64,000 nt of DNA from Pseudomonadota bacterium (GTDB lineage: Bacteria > Pseudomonadota > Gammaproteobacteria > Xanthomonadales > Ahniellaceae). The DNA is taken from contig JALHNO010000011.1 in the NCBI GenBank assembly GCA_022843465.1, forward strand, positions 111,722 to 175,721, in the 5' to 3' direction. A program made the translations under genes and the position numbers. Shown piece by piece: positions 1-9,538 of this stretch. The stretch's first letter is position 1. Every line of letters begins with the position of its first letter. The notes below the pieces were generated by a model that did no database searches, was not told the DNA's origin, and saw only the letters and a list, made by a program, of their open reading frames with translations.

Positions 1-832
1 GGAGCGCCGAAGCGGCGCGACCGCGGAGGTCATCCTGCGACACCGCGGTCGGCCCGCATCGGGCCTCCCACACGAGCACCGAACCTGCGGTTGTGGGAGC
101 GCCAAAGCGGCGCGACCGCGGAGGTCATCCTGCGATACCGCGGTCGGCCCGCATCGGGCCTCCCACACGAGCACCGAACCCGCAGTTGTGGGAGCGCCGA
201 AGCGGCGCGACCGCGGAGGTCATCCTGCGACACCGCGGTCGGCCCGCATCGGGCCTCCCACACGAGCACCGAACCTGCGGTTGTGGGAGCGCCAAAGCGG
301 CGCGACCGCCGAGGTCATCCTGCGACACCGCGGTCGGCCCGCATCGGGCCTCCCACACGAGCACCGAACCTGCGGTTGTGGGAGCGCCGAAGCGGCGCGA
401 CCGCGGAGGCCATCCTGCGAAACAACAGTCGGCCCGCCTCGGGCCTCCCACACAAGCACCGAACTCGCAGTTGTGGGAGCGCCGAAGCGGCGCGACCGCG
501 GAGGTCATCCTGCGACACCGCGGTCGGCCCGCCTCGGGCCTCCCACACGAGCACCGAACCTGCGGTTGTGGGAGCGCCAAAGCGGCGCGACCGCCGAGGT
601 CATCCTGCGACACCGCGGTCGGCCCGCATCGGGCCTCCCACACGAGCACCGAACCTGCGGTTGTGGGAGCGCCGAAGCGGCGCGACCGCGGAGGTCATCC
701 TGCGATACCGCGGTCGGCCCGCATCGGGCCTCCCACACGAGCACCGAACCTGCGGTCGTGGGAGCGCCAAAGCGGCGCGACCGCCGAGGTCATCCTGCGA
801 CACCGCGGTCGGCCCGCATCGGGCCTCCCACA
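1..832. repeat. 95-bp tandem array of paired extragenic palindromes
   Basis: Nine units start at 1, 96, 191, 286, 381, 476, 571, 666 and 761, an exact 95-bp period, and the array runs off the left edge. Each unit holds one palindrome of the type GCGCCG-AA-GCGGCGC headed by GGAG/GGGAG, a short linker, and a second palindrome (GGCCCG-ATG-CGGGCC, minus strand) headed by GTGGGAG. This is the layout of a BIME, two REP elements facing each other. Units alternate between GCCGAAG and GCCAAAG in the first palindrome, which suggests growth by dimers. Reading frames stay open through it on both strands only because the period and composition allow it. Confidence 0.95.
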
Positions 833-882
833 GGGCCCGCCTCGGGCCTCAGATGCGACCCGCGCCCGACATCCCGGAACGA

Positions 883-1521
883 TCAATCCATCAACCCCTG
901 GCGCACCGCATAGCGGATCAGCTCGGCCGTATTGCGCACGTCAAGCTTGTCGAGTACGCGCGATCGGTGGTTCTCGGCGGTCTTGCTGCTGATATCCAGG
1001 CGTTTGGCGATCTCCTTGGTGGTCAGGCCTTCCACAATCAGATGAAATACCTCGCGCTCGCGCGGTGTCAGTCCGCGGTAGGGGTCCTCCAGCGGCTGCT
1101 GCGGTTGCTGCACCTGCATGGCCAATACGCCGGCCGCATGCGACCCGAAGTAGCCACGCCCGCTCGCCAGTGCGCGAATGGCGGCCAGCATCTCCGCCGT
1201 TGCGCTGTCTTTCAGCAGAAAGCCTGCGGCACCGGCACGCACCACGTGCAGGACATACTCTTCTTCGCTGTGCATGGTCAGCACCAGGATCCGCAGCGCA
1301 GGAATTTCCGCGGTCAGCCGGCGCACCACTTCAATGCCATTGAGGCGCGGCATGGAAATATCGAGCACGGCGACGTCGGGACGCGCCGCATGTGCGAGTT
1401 CCACCGCCGCCATGCCATCGGCTGCCTGGGCGACGACCTGACAGTCACCGCTGGCATTGATGATGGCGACCAGACCCTCGCGCAGGATCGTATGATCATC
1501 GGCGACCAGGACCCGGATCAT
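883..1521 (-). CDS. NarL/FixJ-family response regulator
   Basis: A 212-residue two-component response regulator, full length for the family. The receiver domain (about 1-118) has the acidic pair D8-D9, phosphoacceptor D54 in VLDISMP and K104 in LLKD. A LuxR-type helix-turn-helix follows at about 151-208 (LTPREREV ... TTKEIAKRL ... KTAENHRSRV). It should be phosphorylated by the histidine kinase encoded immediately upstream, whose stop overlaps this start by 4 nt (1518-1521), and then bind DNA. It is the last gene of a four-gene minus-strand operon. Target genes are not known; a shared motif near 7.66 and 7.82 kb is one candidate site. Confidence 0.95.
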   Translation of the reverse strand: MIRVLVADDHTILREGLVAIINASGDCQVVAQAADGMAAVELAHAARPDVAVLDISMPRLNGIEVVRRLTAEIPALRILVLTMHSEEEYVLHVVRAGAAGFLLKDSATAEMLAAIRALASGRGYFGSHAAGVLAMQVQQPQQPLEDPYRGLTPREREVFHLIVEGLTTKEIAKRLDISSKTAENHRSRVLDKLDVRNTAELIRYAVRQGLMD

Positions 1522-2303
1522 GCGCTTGCCTGCACGGGAACCGAGACGCGCAGTTGCGTGCCCTCACCCGGCGCCGAGCTGAACTGGAATTGCCCGCCAA
1601 ACAGCAGCACGCGTTCGCGCATGCTGGCCAGGCCGGTCGCCTGACCGTTGCTGGCCAGCGCCAGAGCTGCCTCCGGATCACAGCCGCGGCCATCATCGAC
1701 CAGCAGCAGGTGCAACAATCCTGCGCGCAGGCGCAGGCGCAGGACAGCACTTTGTGCGCCAGCGTGGCGCGTCATGTTGGTCATGGATTCCTGAGCCAAT
1801 CGGAACACCAGCGTGGCAACTTCACCATCGAGTTGCGCGGGAACTTCGGCGATGTCCAGTTCAATCTTCACGCCGCTGGACTCGCTCATCGAACGCGCCA
1901 GCCAACCGAGCGCCGCCACCAGCCCGAGATCATCAAGAATCTGCGGCCGCAGGAACCGCGACAGCGAGCGGGTTTCATCCAGTGCAGTCTGGCAAAGCTG
2001 GCTGGCGGTATCGAGCACGGAACGCAGTTCATCCGGATAATCCGGCGCAGTGGCAAGCGCTTCCAGACGGTGGCGCAAGGCGGTCAGATGCTGGCCGATG
2101 CCATCATGAAGTTCGCGCGCCAGCCGTCGCCGCTCGTCCTCCTGCACCCGCCAGACCGAGCGCGCAAGCTGACGGAAGTGTTGCTCGCCGCGATGCAGGT
2201 CGGCAAACAGACGTTCCTGCTCTGCACGCAAGCGGCTCAACTGGGCACGCAGGGCATCCTGGTCCGCGGGCAGGCCGTGCTGTCGATCCGAGCTGCTGCT
2301 CAT
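1518..2303 (-). CDS. Soluble NarX/DegS-type sensor histidine kinase
   Basis: A 261-residue histidine kinase without a membrane segment. An N-terminal helical stretch (about 12-60) leads to a HisKA_3 dimerisation and phosphoacceptor region with H66 in ELHDGIGQ. The ATPase domain shows an N box at about 171-180 (QESMTNMTRH), DDGRG at 203-207 and GLASMRERV at 224-232. With no sensor domain of its own it probably takes input from a partner, and the obvious candidate is the Ser/Thr kinase encoded just upstream (4-nt overlap at 2300-2303). It overlaps the response-regulator start downstream by 4 nt as well. Confidence 0.93.
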   Translation of the reverse strand: MSSSSDRQHGLPADQDALRAQLSRLRAEQERLFADLHRGEQHFRQLARSVWRVQEDERRRLARELHDGIGQHLTALRHRLEALATAPDYPDELRSVLDTASQLCQTALDETRSLSRFLRPQILDDLGLVAALGWLARSMSESSGVKIELDIAEVPAQLDGEVATLVFRLAQESMTNMTRHAGAQSAVLRLRLRAGLLHLLLVDDGRGCDPEAALALASNGQATGLASMRERVLLFGGQFQFSSAPGEGTQLRVSVPVQASA

Positions 2304-5300
2304 TGCGAGACCCCGCCGTCATCCAGCACCGCGGCATAGAGTGCGCGAATGCCGAGCTGTTGGCGCTCGCTGGCAGCAGCGAGCAACTTTTCTGCCGCCG
2401 CGCGCGCCGCCACCAGGGCACGATCGGCCTCGCCCGGCGAGATCGTCCGCAGTCGCGCAGCCGCCAGCAGATGCAACTGCGGCGCCTGTCCCCAGCCCGG
2501 CAATCGCAGCAGCAGCAGCTGTGCTTCCTGATACTGCGCGGCGGCGGATGTGTCGGCCACCAGCAGGGCAGTGGCGGCCAGGTCCAGCCGCAGGGGAACG
2601 CTGGCGTAGCGCAGCAGTTCGGCGCGCGCCCGCGCCAGTTCGCTCTGGGCCGCCGGCGACTGGTCAAGCGCGACCAGGATGCGTGCCTTGAGCAGACGCG
2701 CTGACAGTTCAGTACCCAGACTGTGCGCAGCGACCGCATCGGCAATCGCCTGGTCCGCATGCGCCAGCGCGGTTGTCGAATCGCCACTGCCGGCAGCCCA
2801 CTGGCCGCGGCGCCAGGCGTAGAGCGCCTGCTGCTCGCGGTTATCGATCTGCGCGCGATCCAGCCGATCCAGTTGCTGGCCAGCCTCCTGCCAGTCGCCG
2901 GCGTCCAATGCAACCGCTGCCAGGGTCAGGACAGCCTCGACCTTGCCGCGCGGATCCTCGCGCTGGGCAAACAGGTCGTACGCCTGCGCTGCGCGCTTGC
3001 TGGCGTCGGCAAAGCGGCCCTCAAGCCGATCGAGTTCGGCCAGGGCGAGCAGACTGACGGCGCGTTCCTCTGCCATCTGTGCCGACTCGGCTACCCGCAG
3101 ACTCTCGACCAGCGCTTCACGTGCGGCCGCAAAGCCGCCGCGCGCAGTCTGCGCCAGCCCGAGACTCTGCCGCGCCCGAACCTGGCCGCCGGGATCATTG
3201 AGTTCGGCATAGACCGTCTGGGCACGCTCCCAATGCACCTGGGCGTTATCAAACTCGCCCACCTGGTAGTAGCCAAAGCCGACATTGAGCAGGCTCTCAC
3301 CAATCGCGCGGGCATCGTTCAGCGGCTGGCGCAGCGCAAGCGATTTGCGGTAAGCCTCCAATGCCAGACGGTACTCGCCGCGCTCCTCCTGGAACACGCC
3401 ATTGTCGTTTTCCAGATCGGCCAGCGCTGCACTGTCACCAAGCGGTTGCAGCAATTCCCGCGCGTTCTGCAAATCGCGCTCTGCGCGCTCGAACTGGCCC
3501 AGGGTCGATCGCACCATCGCCAGATTCTGCAGGCTCGCCGCTTCCCCGCGCGGATTGCCGAGCGCATGCCGCAGGTTGGCGGCACGCTCAAAATATTCGA
3601 CCGCTGATTCGGGCTGGCCGAGGCTGCGGTAACCCAGACCGAGCAGGTTCTCGGTATCGGCCAGCAGGGGCTTGTTGCCGAGCCGGGTCGACAGCATCCA
3701 CGCCTGCGGCAGGTAATTCTCGATGGCGGCCCGGCTGTCGCTGCGCAAAAAGGCATACTTGCCCATCGCATACCAGGCCTCGGCATCGCTGTTGTCTTCT
3801 TCGATGACAGGGCGCAGCGCAGCGCCTGCTGCTTCGAATTGCCCGCTGTCGGCCAGTGCCCGTGCCCACAGTCTGCGCACGCTGTGGTCGGCCTCGTTTG
3901 CGGAAAGCTGCTCGAGTATCGGCAACTGTGCATCGGTGTCACCGACAATCACCGCGGCGAGCGCGCGCGCCCGAACGGCCTCGCGACCCTTGAACGGCGC
4001 CAGCGAGGTGATCGCTTCTTCCGCCTCGACCTGGGCCCCGGCAAGATCGCCACTGCGCTCGAGATGACTCAGGCGATTCCACCACAGCATGGCCAGGATG
4101 GGCTCCGGTGCCGTCAGCGAATCGGCATCCAGTCGCTCGCCGCCCGCTGCCGCGAGTTCACGAAATGCCTCGGCACTCGGCGCCGATGCCGCGCCTGCCG
4201 CCGGCTGCAGACGCAGATGCTGGCGCAATGAGGTCAGCACTTCCGGCATCGCCGCCGCCAGCGCGGTATCGTCCTTTGCCGACACCGCATACTGCCAGTC
4301 CGGAACATCCTGCCCGGGACGAAGTATCTGCAATTGCAGACGAAGCCCGTCAGGCGAAGCACTCAGTTCACCCTCGAGCAGGGAACGCACATTCAGCGCT
4401 GCGGCAACCTGGTCGCGATTGCGCGTGGCGGTGATGTTGTCGAAATTCAGCCGCACCAGTGCATTGCGGACACGCTCGAACTCGCTGACCCGCAGCCCGG
4501 GCGAGGCCACCAGATCGGCGTTGAGATAAAGCGCAACACCGTCGAGCAGCGCCCGCGTAGGCGTCTCCAGCGTATCGCCGCGAAATGGCATCAGCGCGAC
4601 ATCGAGCGGCTGCTGAGCGACCGCGACAATGGCCGTATCCGGCAGGCTGCGCCATTGCCAGACTCCGAATGCGAGCGCAAGCACCAGCAGCGGCAGACCA
4701 ATCCAGCCTGCGCGCGCAAGCCGGGACAGCGGCGCGCGCGGAACATGTTCGGCCTCGATCGCACGGACGATGTCCTCCGCCTTCTGAAAGCGACCGCCAA
4801 GTCGGACATCCAGCATCCGCGCCAGCAGACGGGCAACCCATTCGGGCACATCGGGCTTGAGTTTGCGTACAGAAACGGGGCTACGGACAATCCGCTGCAC
4901 CAGCATTTCGCTCGGCGTGCCTTCGGAAAACGGCAACTTGCCGGTCAGCATTTCATGCAGAATCAGACCCAGCGCGTAAAGATCACTGCGTCCGTCGGCC
5001 GGTAGCGCCTGCGCCTGCTCGGGAGAAAGATAGGCCGGGGTACCCACCACCACGCCGGTCGCGGTCAGTCCGGTAGCACCCATCGAGCGCGCTACGCCAA
5101 AGTCGGTGATCAAGGCCTGGCCCGCGCCATTGATCATGACATTGGCCGGCTTCAGATCTCGATGGACCACATCACGCGCGTGCGCAACCGCCAGTCCCTG
5201 CGCGAGTTCCCGGGTGATCTGCAGCGCACGCGAGACCGGCAGCACGCCCTCGCGCGCAAGCACCCGCTCGAGCGATTCCCCCGCGACGAAATCCATGCTG

Positions 5301-5638
5301 ATCAGCCAGGCCTCGCGATGCTGAACCAGATCGTGGATGCGCACGACATAGGGGCTCGACACCTGGCGCGCCAGCAGCAGTTCCTGCCGGAAGCGATCGA
5401 AGGAATCCGGCCTGGCGGCCATCTCGGGGCGCAGCAACTTGAGCGCGACATCGATCTGCAACTGCAGGTCGTGGGCCTGGAACACCACACCCATCGCCCC
5501 CATGCCGAGCACACGCTCGATCCGATAGCGACCGGCGACCACATCGCCCGGTACCAGTTCCGAGGCCGCAAGCATTCCGGTCACCGTGGCAAGACCCGAC
5601 GGTGTCCACGGTCGGGTATCGCGTCCCGGCGCGCTCAT
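2300..5638 (-). CDS. Membrane Ser/Thr protein kinase with C-terminal TPR array
   Basis: A 1112-residue Hanks-type kinase. The kinase domain (about 36-295) has the glycine loop LGMGAMGVV (44-52), catalytic lysine K67, HRDLKPAN (159-166) and DFG (179-181), so it looks active. A single membrane helix at about 311-329 separates it from a long C-terminal half, where tetratricopeptide repeats (from about residue 600 on) fit a protein-binding scaffold. The hydrophobic helix would put the TPR part across the inner membrane. Start and stop both overlap neighbours by 4 nt (FHA-GAF protein upstream, histidine kinase downstream), so all four proteins are probably made together. Confidence 0.93.
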   Translation of the reverse strand: MSAPGRDTRPWTPSGLATVTGMLAASELVPGDVVAGRYRIERVLGMGAMGVVFQAHDLQLQIDVALKLLRPEMAARPDSFDRFRQELLLARQVSSPYVVRIHDLVQHREAWLISMDFVAGESLERVLAREGVLPVSRALQITRELAQGLAVAHARDVVHRDLKPANVMINGAGQALITDFGVARSMGATGLTATGVVVGTPAYLSPEQAQALPADGRSDLYALGLILHEMLTGKLPFSEGTPSEMLVQRIVRSPVSVRKLKPDVPEWVARLLARMLDVRLGGRFQKAEDIVRAIEAEHVPRAPLSRLARAGWIGLPLLVLALAFGVWQWRSLPDTAIVAVAQQPLDVALMPFRGDTLETPTRALLDGVALYLNADLVASPGLRVSEFERVRNALVRLNFDNITATRNRDQVAAALNVRSLLEGELSASPDGLRLQLQILRPGQDVPDWQYAVSAKDDTALAAAMPEVLTSLRQHLRLQPAAGAASAPSAEAFRELAAAGGERLDADSLTAPEPILAMLWWNRLSHLERSGDLAGAQVEAEEAITSLAPFKGREAVRARALAAVIVGDTDAQLPILEQLSANEADHSVRRLWARALADSGQFEAAGAALRPVIEEDNSDAEAWYAMGKYAFLRSDSRAAIENYLPQAWMLSTRLGNKPLLADTENLLGLGYRSLGQPESAVEYFERAANLRHALGNPRGEAASLQNLAMVRSTLGQFERAERDLQNARELLQPLGDSAALADLENDNGVFQEERGEYRLALEAYRKSLALRQPLNDARAIGESLLNVGFGYYQVGEFDNAQVHWERAQTVYAELNDPGGQVRARQSLGLAQTARGGFAAAREALVESLRVAESAQMAEERAVSLLALAELDRLEGRFADASKRAAQAYDLFAQREDPRGKVEAVLTLAAVALDAGDWQEAGQQLDRLDRAQIDNREQQALYAWRRGQWAAGSGDSTTALAHADQAIADAVAAHSLGTELSARLLKARILVALDQSPAAQSELARARAELLRYASVPLRLDLAATALLVADTSAAAQYQEAQLLLLRLPGWGQAPQLHLLAAARLRTISPGEADRALVAARAAAEKLLAAASERQQLGIRALYAAVLDDGGVSQ

Positions 5639-6558
5639 GATCCGGCCTCGACCCCGGCAACGCGTGCAGCCTCTGCAATTCGATCCGCCAGACTGGGGGC
5701 ACCGGATTCCTCCAGGGCACGTTCGATCCGCTGCAGCTCGGCATCGAGATCTGCTGCCGCAAGCAGGGTGGCGGCACGTTCGGCAAAGGCCATCAGCAGG
5801 GCCCCGTCCAGCTCGGTAAACACCTTGGCAGCCTCGTCGCTGTCGACATAGACCACGCCTTGCAGGATACCGGCGTGCATCAGCGGCAAACAGGCCAGGG
5901 CGCGGATGCCCTGCCCGATCACGCTGGCCTTCTGGCGCAGAAAGCTGGCATCACGCGCATCCGACAGGTAAACCGCCCGGCGCTCCACGAGGGTACGCTC
6001 GATGGCGCTGCGGCTGCCGGCGAAACCATCCCCGGCGATCTCCTCGGGATCGAGCAGATGCGTGGCCATCACCCGCACGGCACCTGCCCTGCCGGTAAGC
6101 AGGACGAAGCCGCGCCGGCATTCGGTGAGGGTGACGATGGCCGCGAGAATCTCGCGCAGCAGGTGCTTGATGCCTGATGCGGATTCCAGCGCCGCACTCA
6201 GTTCCAGCGACGAGTCACGCAGGATTTGCGCCCGCGCTTCCAGACGCGCGACCTCATCGGGCTGTATCGTGATGTATTCGCAGAAGACATCGCCGATCGC
6301 AAACCACAGGGCGTTATCCAGCCTGGCCGACGCCACCCTCTGGCCATCCACCCAGATACCGTTCTTGGAGCCCAGGTCGTCGATTCGGCAGCTACCTTGA
6401 GGATCGCACCAGAGGCGCGCGTGCTGGCGGGAAACCGAGTGGTGATCGACCACCAGGTCGCATTCTTCGGCGCGTCCGACGGTCAGATCAGCGGTCGAAC
6501 TGATGACCCTCAGCAGACTCGGTCTGTTGGGCACATGGATGCAAAGTCGGCCGGGCAT
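5635..6558 (-). CDS. FHA-GAF domain protein
   Basis: A 307-residue cytoplasmic protein and first gene of the signalling operon. The forkhead-associated domain (about 18-95) carries the phosphothreonine-binding signature: GR at 28-29, SVSRQHARLW (41-50) and SKNGIWVDG (64-72). A GAF domain spans about 115-268. FHA domains read phosphothreonine, so it may bind the autophosphorylated kinase encoded next, while the GAF domain could bind a small ligand. No catalytic residues are visible. The stop overlaps the kinase start by 4 nt (ATGA). Confidence 0.9.
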   Translation of the reverse strand: MPGRLCIHVPNRPSLLRVISSTADLTVGRAEECDLVVDHHSVSRQHARLWCDPQGSCRIDDLGSKNGIWVDGQRVASARLDNALWFAIGDVFCEYITIQPDEVARLEARAQILRDSSLELSAALESASGIKHLLREILAAIVTLTECRRGFVLLTGRAGAVRVMATHLLDPEEIAGDGFAGSRSAIERTLVERRAVYLSDARDASFLRQKASVIGQGIRALACLPLMHAGILQGVVYVDSDEAAKVFTELDGALLMAFAERAATLLAAADLDAELQRIERALEESGAPSLADRIAEAARVAGVEAGS

Positions 6559-6666
6559 CTTGTTGGCAAAGCTCCGTCGCTGCGCAATCTACGGGTCTGC
6601 TACAAGATAGCGCAATCCGTCCCTTCGACAAGCCGCTCAACAATCTGTTGCCGAACGTGGACCGTG

Positions 6667-7548
6667 TCACGGCCCACCGTCCACGATACGCTGGATGCGG
6701 TGCCGAAGCGCCGCCGCCAGGCCCTGAATTTCTCCTTCGGCGTTGACCAGATCGCGCAACGAGCGCCATCGATTGGGAATGGCGGTGCCACCGAATCCCT
6801 CGTTGTCGGCCTCCAGGGCGAGGATGCCGGCAATGGCCGCCGGGTAGTCACCGTTGACGTAGGCGGCCCGCGCACGCCGGAAATGCACGCCCAGTACACT
6901 GCGCGCCATCAGCGAAAGATCTGCCTGGCTGATCCGCGCCTGCAGGTCGTTGAAAGCCAGCTCGGTCGCCACAGGGGTATTGATGATCAGCGCCTTGGCG
7001 ATCACGAATTCGGAAAAACGTCCGCCACTGCCGCGGGTACGCACACTGCCTGCCTGGACGTCACTGGTGATTTCCAGAAAGCCCAGCCCGATCGGCGCCT
7101 TCATCAACCGGTACGCCGAGGGCGCCGTGAACACCAGTTCGGGCGTGTCGATCTCGAAGTGCACCTCATTGGTAAATTCCAGACCGCAGTTCACCGGTGG
7201 CTCCACCGTGATCAGCACCGGAAAGTCCGGGTCGATCGTGAAGGCGCCGACGGGCAGAGGCAGTCGTGCAATAACGGCATCGAGTGCCGAACCTTGCAGC
7301 ACTTCCGCAGAAATGCCCAGGCAGGCTTCGGTCAGATTCTGCACGCCCTCGTGAAATTGCAGCTCCAGGTCGGCGTCATAGAAGCCTCCGCCGGGCCTGG
7401 GCAGATGGATGCTCGCCTCGGCCTTGAAGTTCTGCTGGTCAATGATCACGGTGACCTGGGCCAGCGCGGGAGTGCTGGCGGCGAACAGCAGGAGCAGGGG
7501 GAGCCGATGCCATCGACGCAACTGCTGCAGCGTTCGACTGATGTCCAT
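6667..7548 (-). CDS. Exported protein of unknown function
   Basis: I do not recognise this 293-residue protein. The start at 7548 (MDISRTL) is preferred over one eight codons upstream because it puts a Sec signal peptide directly at the N terminus (basic RRWHR, then LPLLLLFAA, cleavage near ALA-Q31). The body is beta-rich with a few cysteines. The C-terminal part (about 205-290) is helical and could hold one or two TPR-like repeats (VHFRRARAAYVNGDYPAAI). It sits downstream of the FHA operon on the same strand but with its own 108-bp gap, and is divergent from the gene at 7914. Confidence 0.75.
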   Translation of the reverse strand: MDISRTLQQLRRWHRLPLLLLFAASTPALAQVTVIIDQQNFKAEASIHLPRPGGGFYDADLELQFHEGVQNLTEACLGISAEVLQGSALDAVIARLPLPVGAFTIDPDFPVLITVEPPVNCGLEFTNEVHFEIDTPELVFTAPSAYRLMKAPIGLGFLEITSDVQAGSVRTRGSGGRFSEFVIAKALIINTPVATELAFNDLQARISQADLSLMARSVLGVHFRRARAAYVNGDYPAAIAGILALEADNEGFGGTAIPNRWRSLRDLVNAEGEIQGLAAALRHRIQRIVDGGP

Positions 7549-7913
7549 CTCTCGTACCCTCGCGCCCGCCATGTGGCAACTGCTGTGACGTTAGGCCAGC
7601 ACAGGGACGAAGTCGAGTACTTGAGGTCCCGGTGGGCGATCTCCCAGCCGTGTGCTGAGGGATTTCCCTCATTCCGGGACGACACGCGCCCTTCGCATCG
7701 TCGCTGCGGCAGCGCCCCTGCATTCGGACCTGCCGCACTGGAGGATCGTGATTGTCGGCCAAGGTAGAAGCGACTGGCAAACTGCCGGCGTCCGCACATC
7801 CAGCGCCACCGGCCCGTTGGGTGCTGAGGGATTCTCCCGATAGGACTGGGCGCGCATCGGCGCTAACTTGAACCCATCGCAATTTGCGACCCAGTCATTG
7901 CCGAGCAACCAAG
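7549..7913. promoter_or_regulatory. Divergent intergenic region with two copies of a short motif
   Basis: This 365-bp gap separates two divergent genes for exported proteins. The 13-base word GTGCTGAGGGATT occurs at 7652-7664 and 7821-7833. The first copy contains the inverted repeat GAGGGA-TT-TCCCTC (7657-7670). The second contains GGGA-TTC-TCCC. One copy faces each gene. A paired operator for a regulator, perhaps the NarL-type protein at 883, is possible but unproven. No clear -35/-10 pair could be fixed. Confidence 0.3.
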
Positions 7914-9461
7914 ATGAAATTCCCTCCCTACATGAGATTGAGCCTGCTGGCAGCCGTCTGCGCGAGCCTGTTTGCTGGCGCCACATCCGCGGTGTCAATC
8001 ACCCGTGAATTCACCGCTTCCTGGTACGACCCGGAGCACTCAGGCCATGGATTCAATTTTGAGGTCGTCGGCAGTGGCGACAGCAAGACCATGCTCGCCT
8101 ATTGGTACACCTACGACGCCGAGGGCCGGCCAAGCTGGATGTTTGCCACCGGCCCGGTGGTCGGCGATCAGGCACAGCTGACCGGTTACGCCACCGCCGG
8201 CGGCGCCTTCGGCAACGCCTTCGATCCGCGCAATGTACAAGTACAGCCCTGGGGCACCTTGAACGTCAGCTTTGATGACTGCAACCATGGCGTCGTGCAG
8301 TTCAATCCCAGCAACCCGGCGCTGGCGGCGGGCAGCATGCCGATCACCCGACTGACCAGCCTGTACAACAGCAGTTGTAGCGGTGGCGTTTCCGATGACA
8401 CCAACAGCAGCGCCCCTGCGGGCGAGATCATCCAGTACATGACGCGGACCGGCGCTGCGCCAGGAACGCGGGCCAAACTGAAGCATGAGGAACGCGCCGA
8501 CCGCACCGAGTTCAGCGCCGAACTCGAAGATGTGCCGGCCGGCAGCTACGCCCTTCGCGTGGACGGCGTCGAGCGCGGCACCATTCAGGTGCACGCCATG
8601 ACCGGAGGCACCAAGGGTGAGCTGGAATTTCGCAGTCCGGCAGAGACCGGCAAAATCCTGCTCGACTTCGATCCGCGCGGTAGCCAAGTCACGGTTCACA
8701 GCGGCAGCACCGAGTTCTTCACTGCCGTGCTTGGCAGCAGCAGCGCACCACCGCCGGATGCGGGCGGCGCCCCGCCGTTCGGCAACGCCGTGTATACCCT
8801 GAGCGTCGAGCCCGCCGGCAATGACGGACCGGAATTGTCTGCCGAGTTGGAGCAGCGCAGCGCCCGCGTCGACTTCAAGGTCGAGGTTGAAGACATCGCA
8901 GCGGGCAGCTACGACCTGCGCATCGGTGGCACGTCTCAGGGCACGCTGGCTGTCATCAGCGTTCCGGGCGGCAGCAATGGCGAGATCGAATTTCGCAATC
9001 CACCCGAGCCGGGGAAGCAGAACCTCGATTTCGATCCGCGCGGCCAGCTGATTGAAATTGTGTCCGGCAGCAGTGTCGTGATCTCCGGCATGTTCCCGAA
9101 TTCGGCGAACGGCTCCGTCGGTGGCGGTGGCAATCCCAGCGGCACGCCCGGCAACGCCCAGTTCACGGTCAACATGACACGCACCGCCGCAGATGCCGAT
9201 GCCAGCGGAGTGGTCGAATACACGGCCGAGTCTGGAGAAGTGGAGTTCGAGGTCGAGATTGAAGACCTTCCGGATGGCGCCTATCGGCTGGTGGTCGCGG
9301 GGGTCGAGCGGGGCAGCATTCAGTCGGATGAGGGGCGCGGCAAGATCCGCTTCCGTGATCCGCCGCGCGCCGACCGCCTGCCACTCGACTTCGATCCACG
9401 CGGCACGCATATCGAGGTCTTCGGCGGCAGCACGCTCTACCTGAGCGCAGATCTCCCCTGA
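7914..9461 (+). CDS. Exported three-repeat protein with WYDP-SGHG domain
   Basis: A 515-residue exported protein of unknown function. The start at 7914 (MKFPPYM) gives a signal peptide cleaved near residues 25-27. Residues about 34-150 form a domain with SWYDPEHSGHGF, LAYWYTYD, PWGTLNVSFDDC and a conserved C-terminal cysteine; the cupredoxin protein at 17652 has the same domain. Three repeats of about 100 residues follow, each with the order DVPAGSY / RVDGVERGT / LDFDPRG (second and third: DIAAGSYDLRI, LPDGAYRLVV). The repeats look like Ig-type beta folds joined by Gly/Pro-rich linkers. A GC-rich hairpin (9483-9505, arms GTCGGG/CCCGAC) follows the gene. Confidence 0.8.
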   Translation: MKFPPYMRLSLLAAVCASLFAGATSAVSITREFTASWYDPEHSGHGFNFEVVGSGDSKTMLAYWYTYDAEGRPSWMFATGPVVGDQAQLTGYATAGGAFGNAFDPRNVQVQPWGTLNVSFDDCNHGVVQFNPSNPALAAGSMPITRLTSLYNSSCSGGVSDDTNSSAPAGEIIQYMTRTGAAPGTRAKLKHEERADRTEFSAELEDVPAGSYALRVDGVERGTIQVHAMTGGTKGELEFRSPAETGKILLDFDPRGSQVTVHSGSTEFFTAVLGSSSAPPPDAGGAPPFGNAVYTLSVEPAGNDGPELSAELEQRSARVDFKVEVEDIAAGSYDLRIGGTSQGTLAVISVPGGSNGEIEFRNPPEPGKQNLDFDPRGQLIEIVSGSSVVISGMFPNSANGSVGGGGNPSGTPGNAQFTVNMTRTAADADASGVVEYTAESGEVEFEVEIEDLPDGAYRLVVAGVERGSIQSDEGRGKIRFRDPPRADRLPLDFDPRGTHIEVFGGSTLYLSADLP

Positions 9462-9538
9462 TCCGCGCACAACAACAGGACGGTCGGGACTTGCTAAGAC
9501 CCGACTGAGCGCGCATTAATGTGCAGGTGAGGAACGCA

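Noticed and set aside
91-1644. Long open frames on both strands through the 95-bp array
   Set aside because: The frames repeat every 95 bp and exist only because the unit lacks stops; the plus-strand one also runs antisense through the response-regulator gene.
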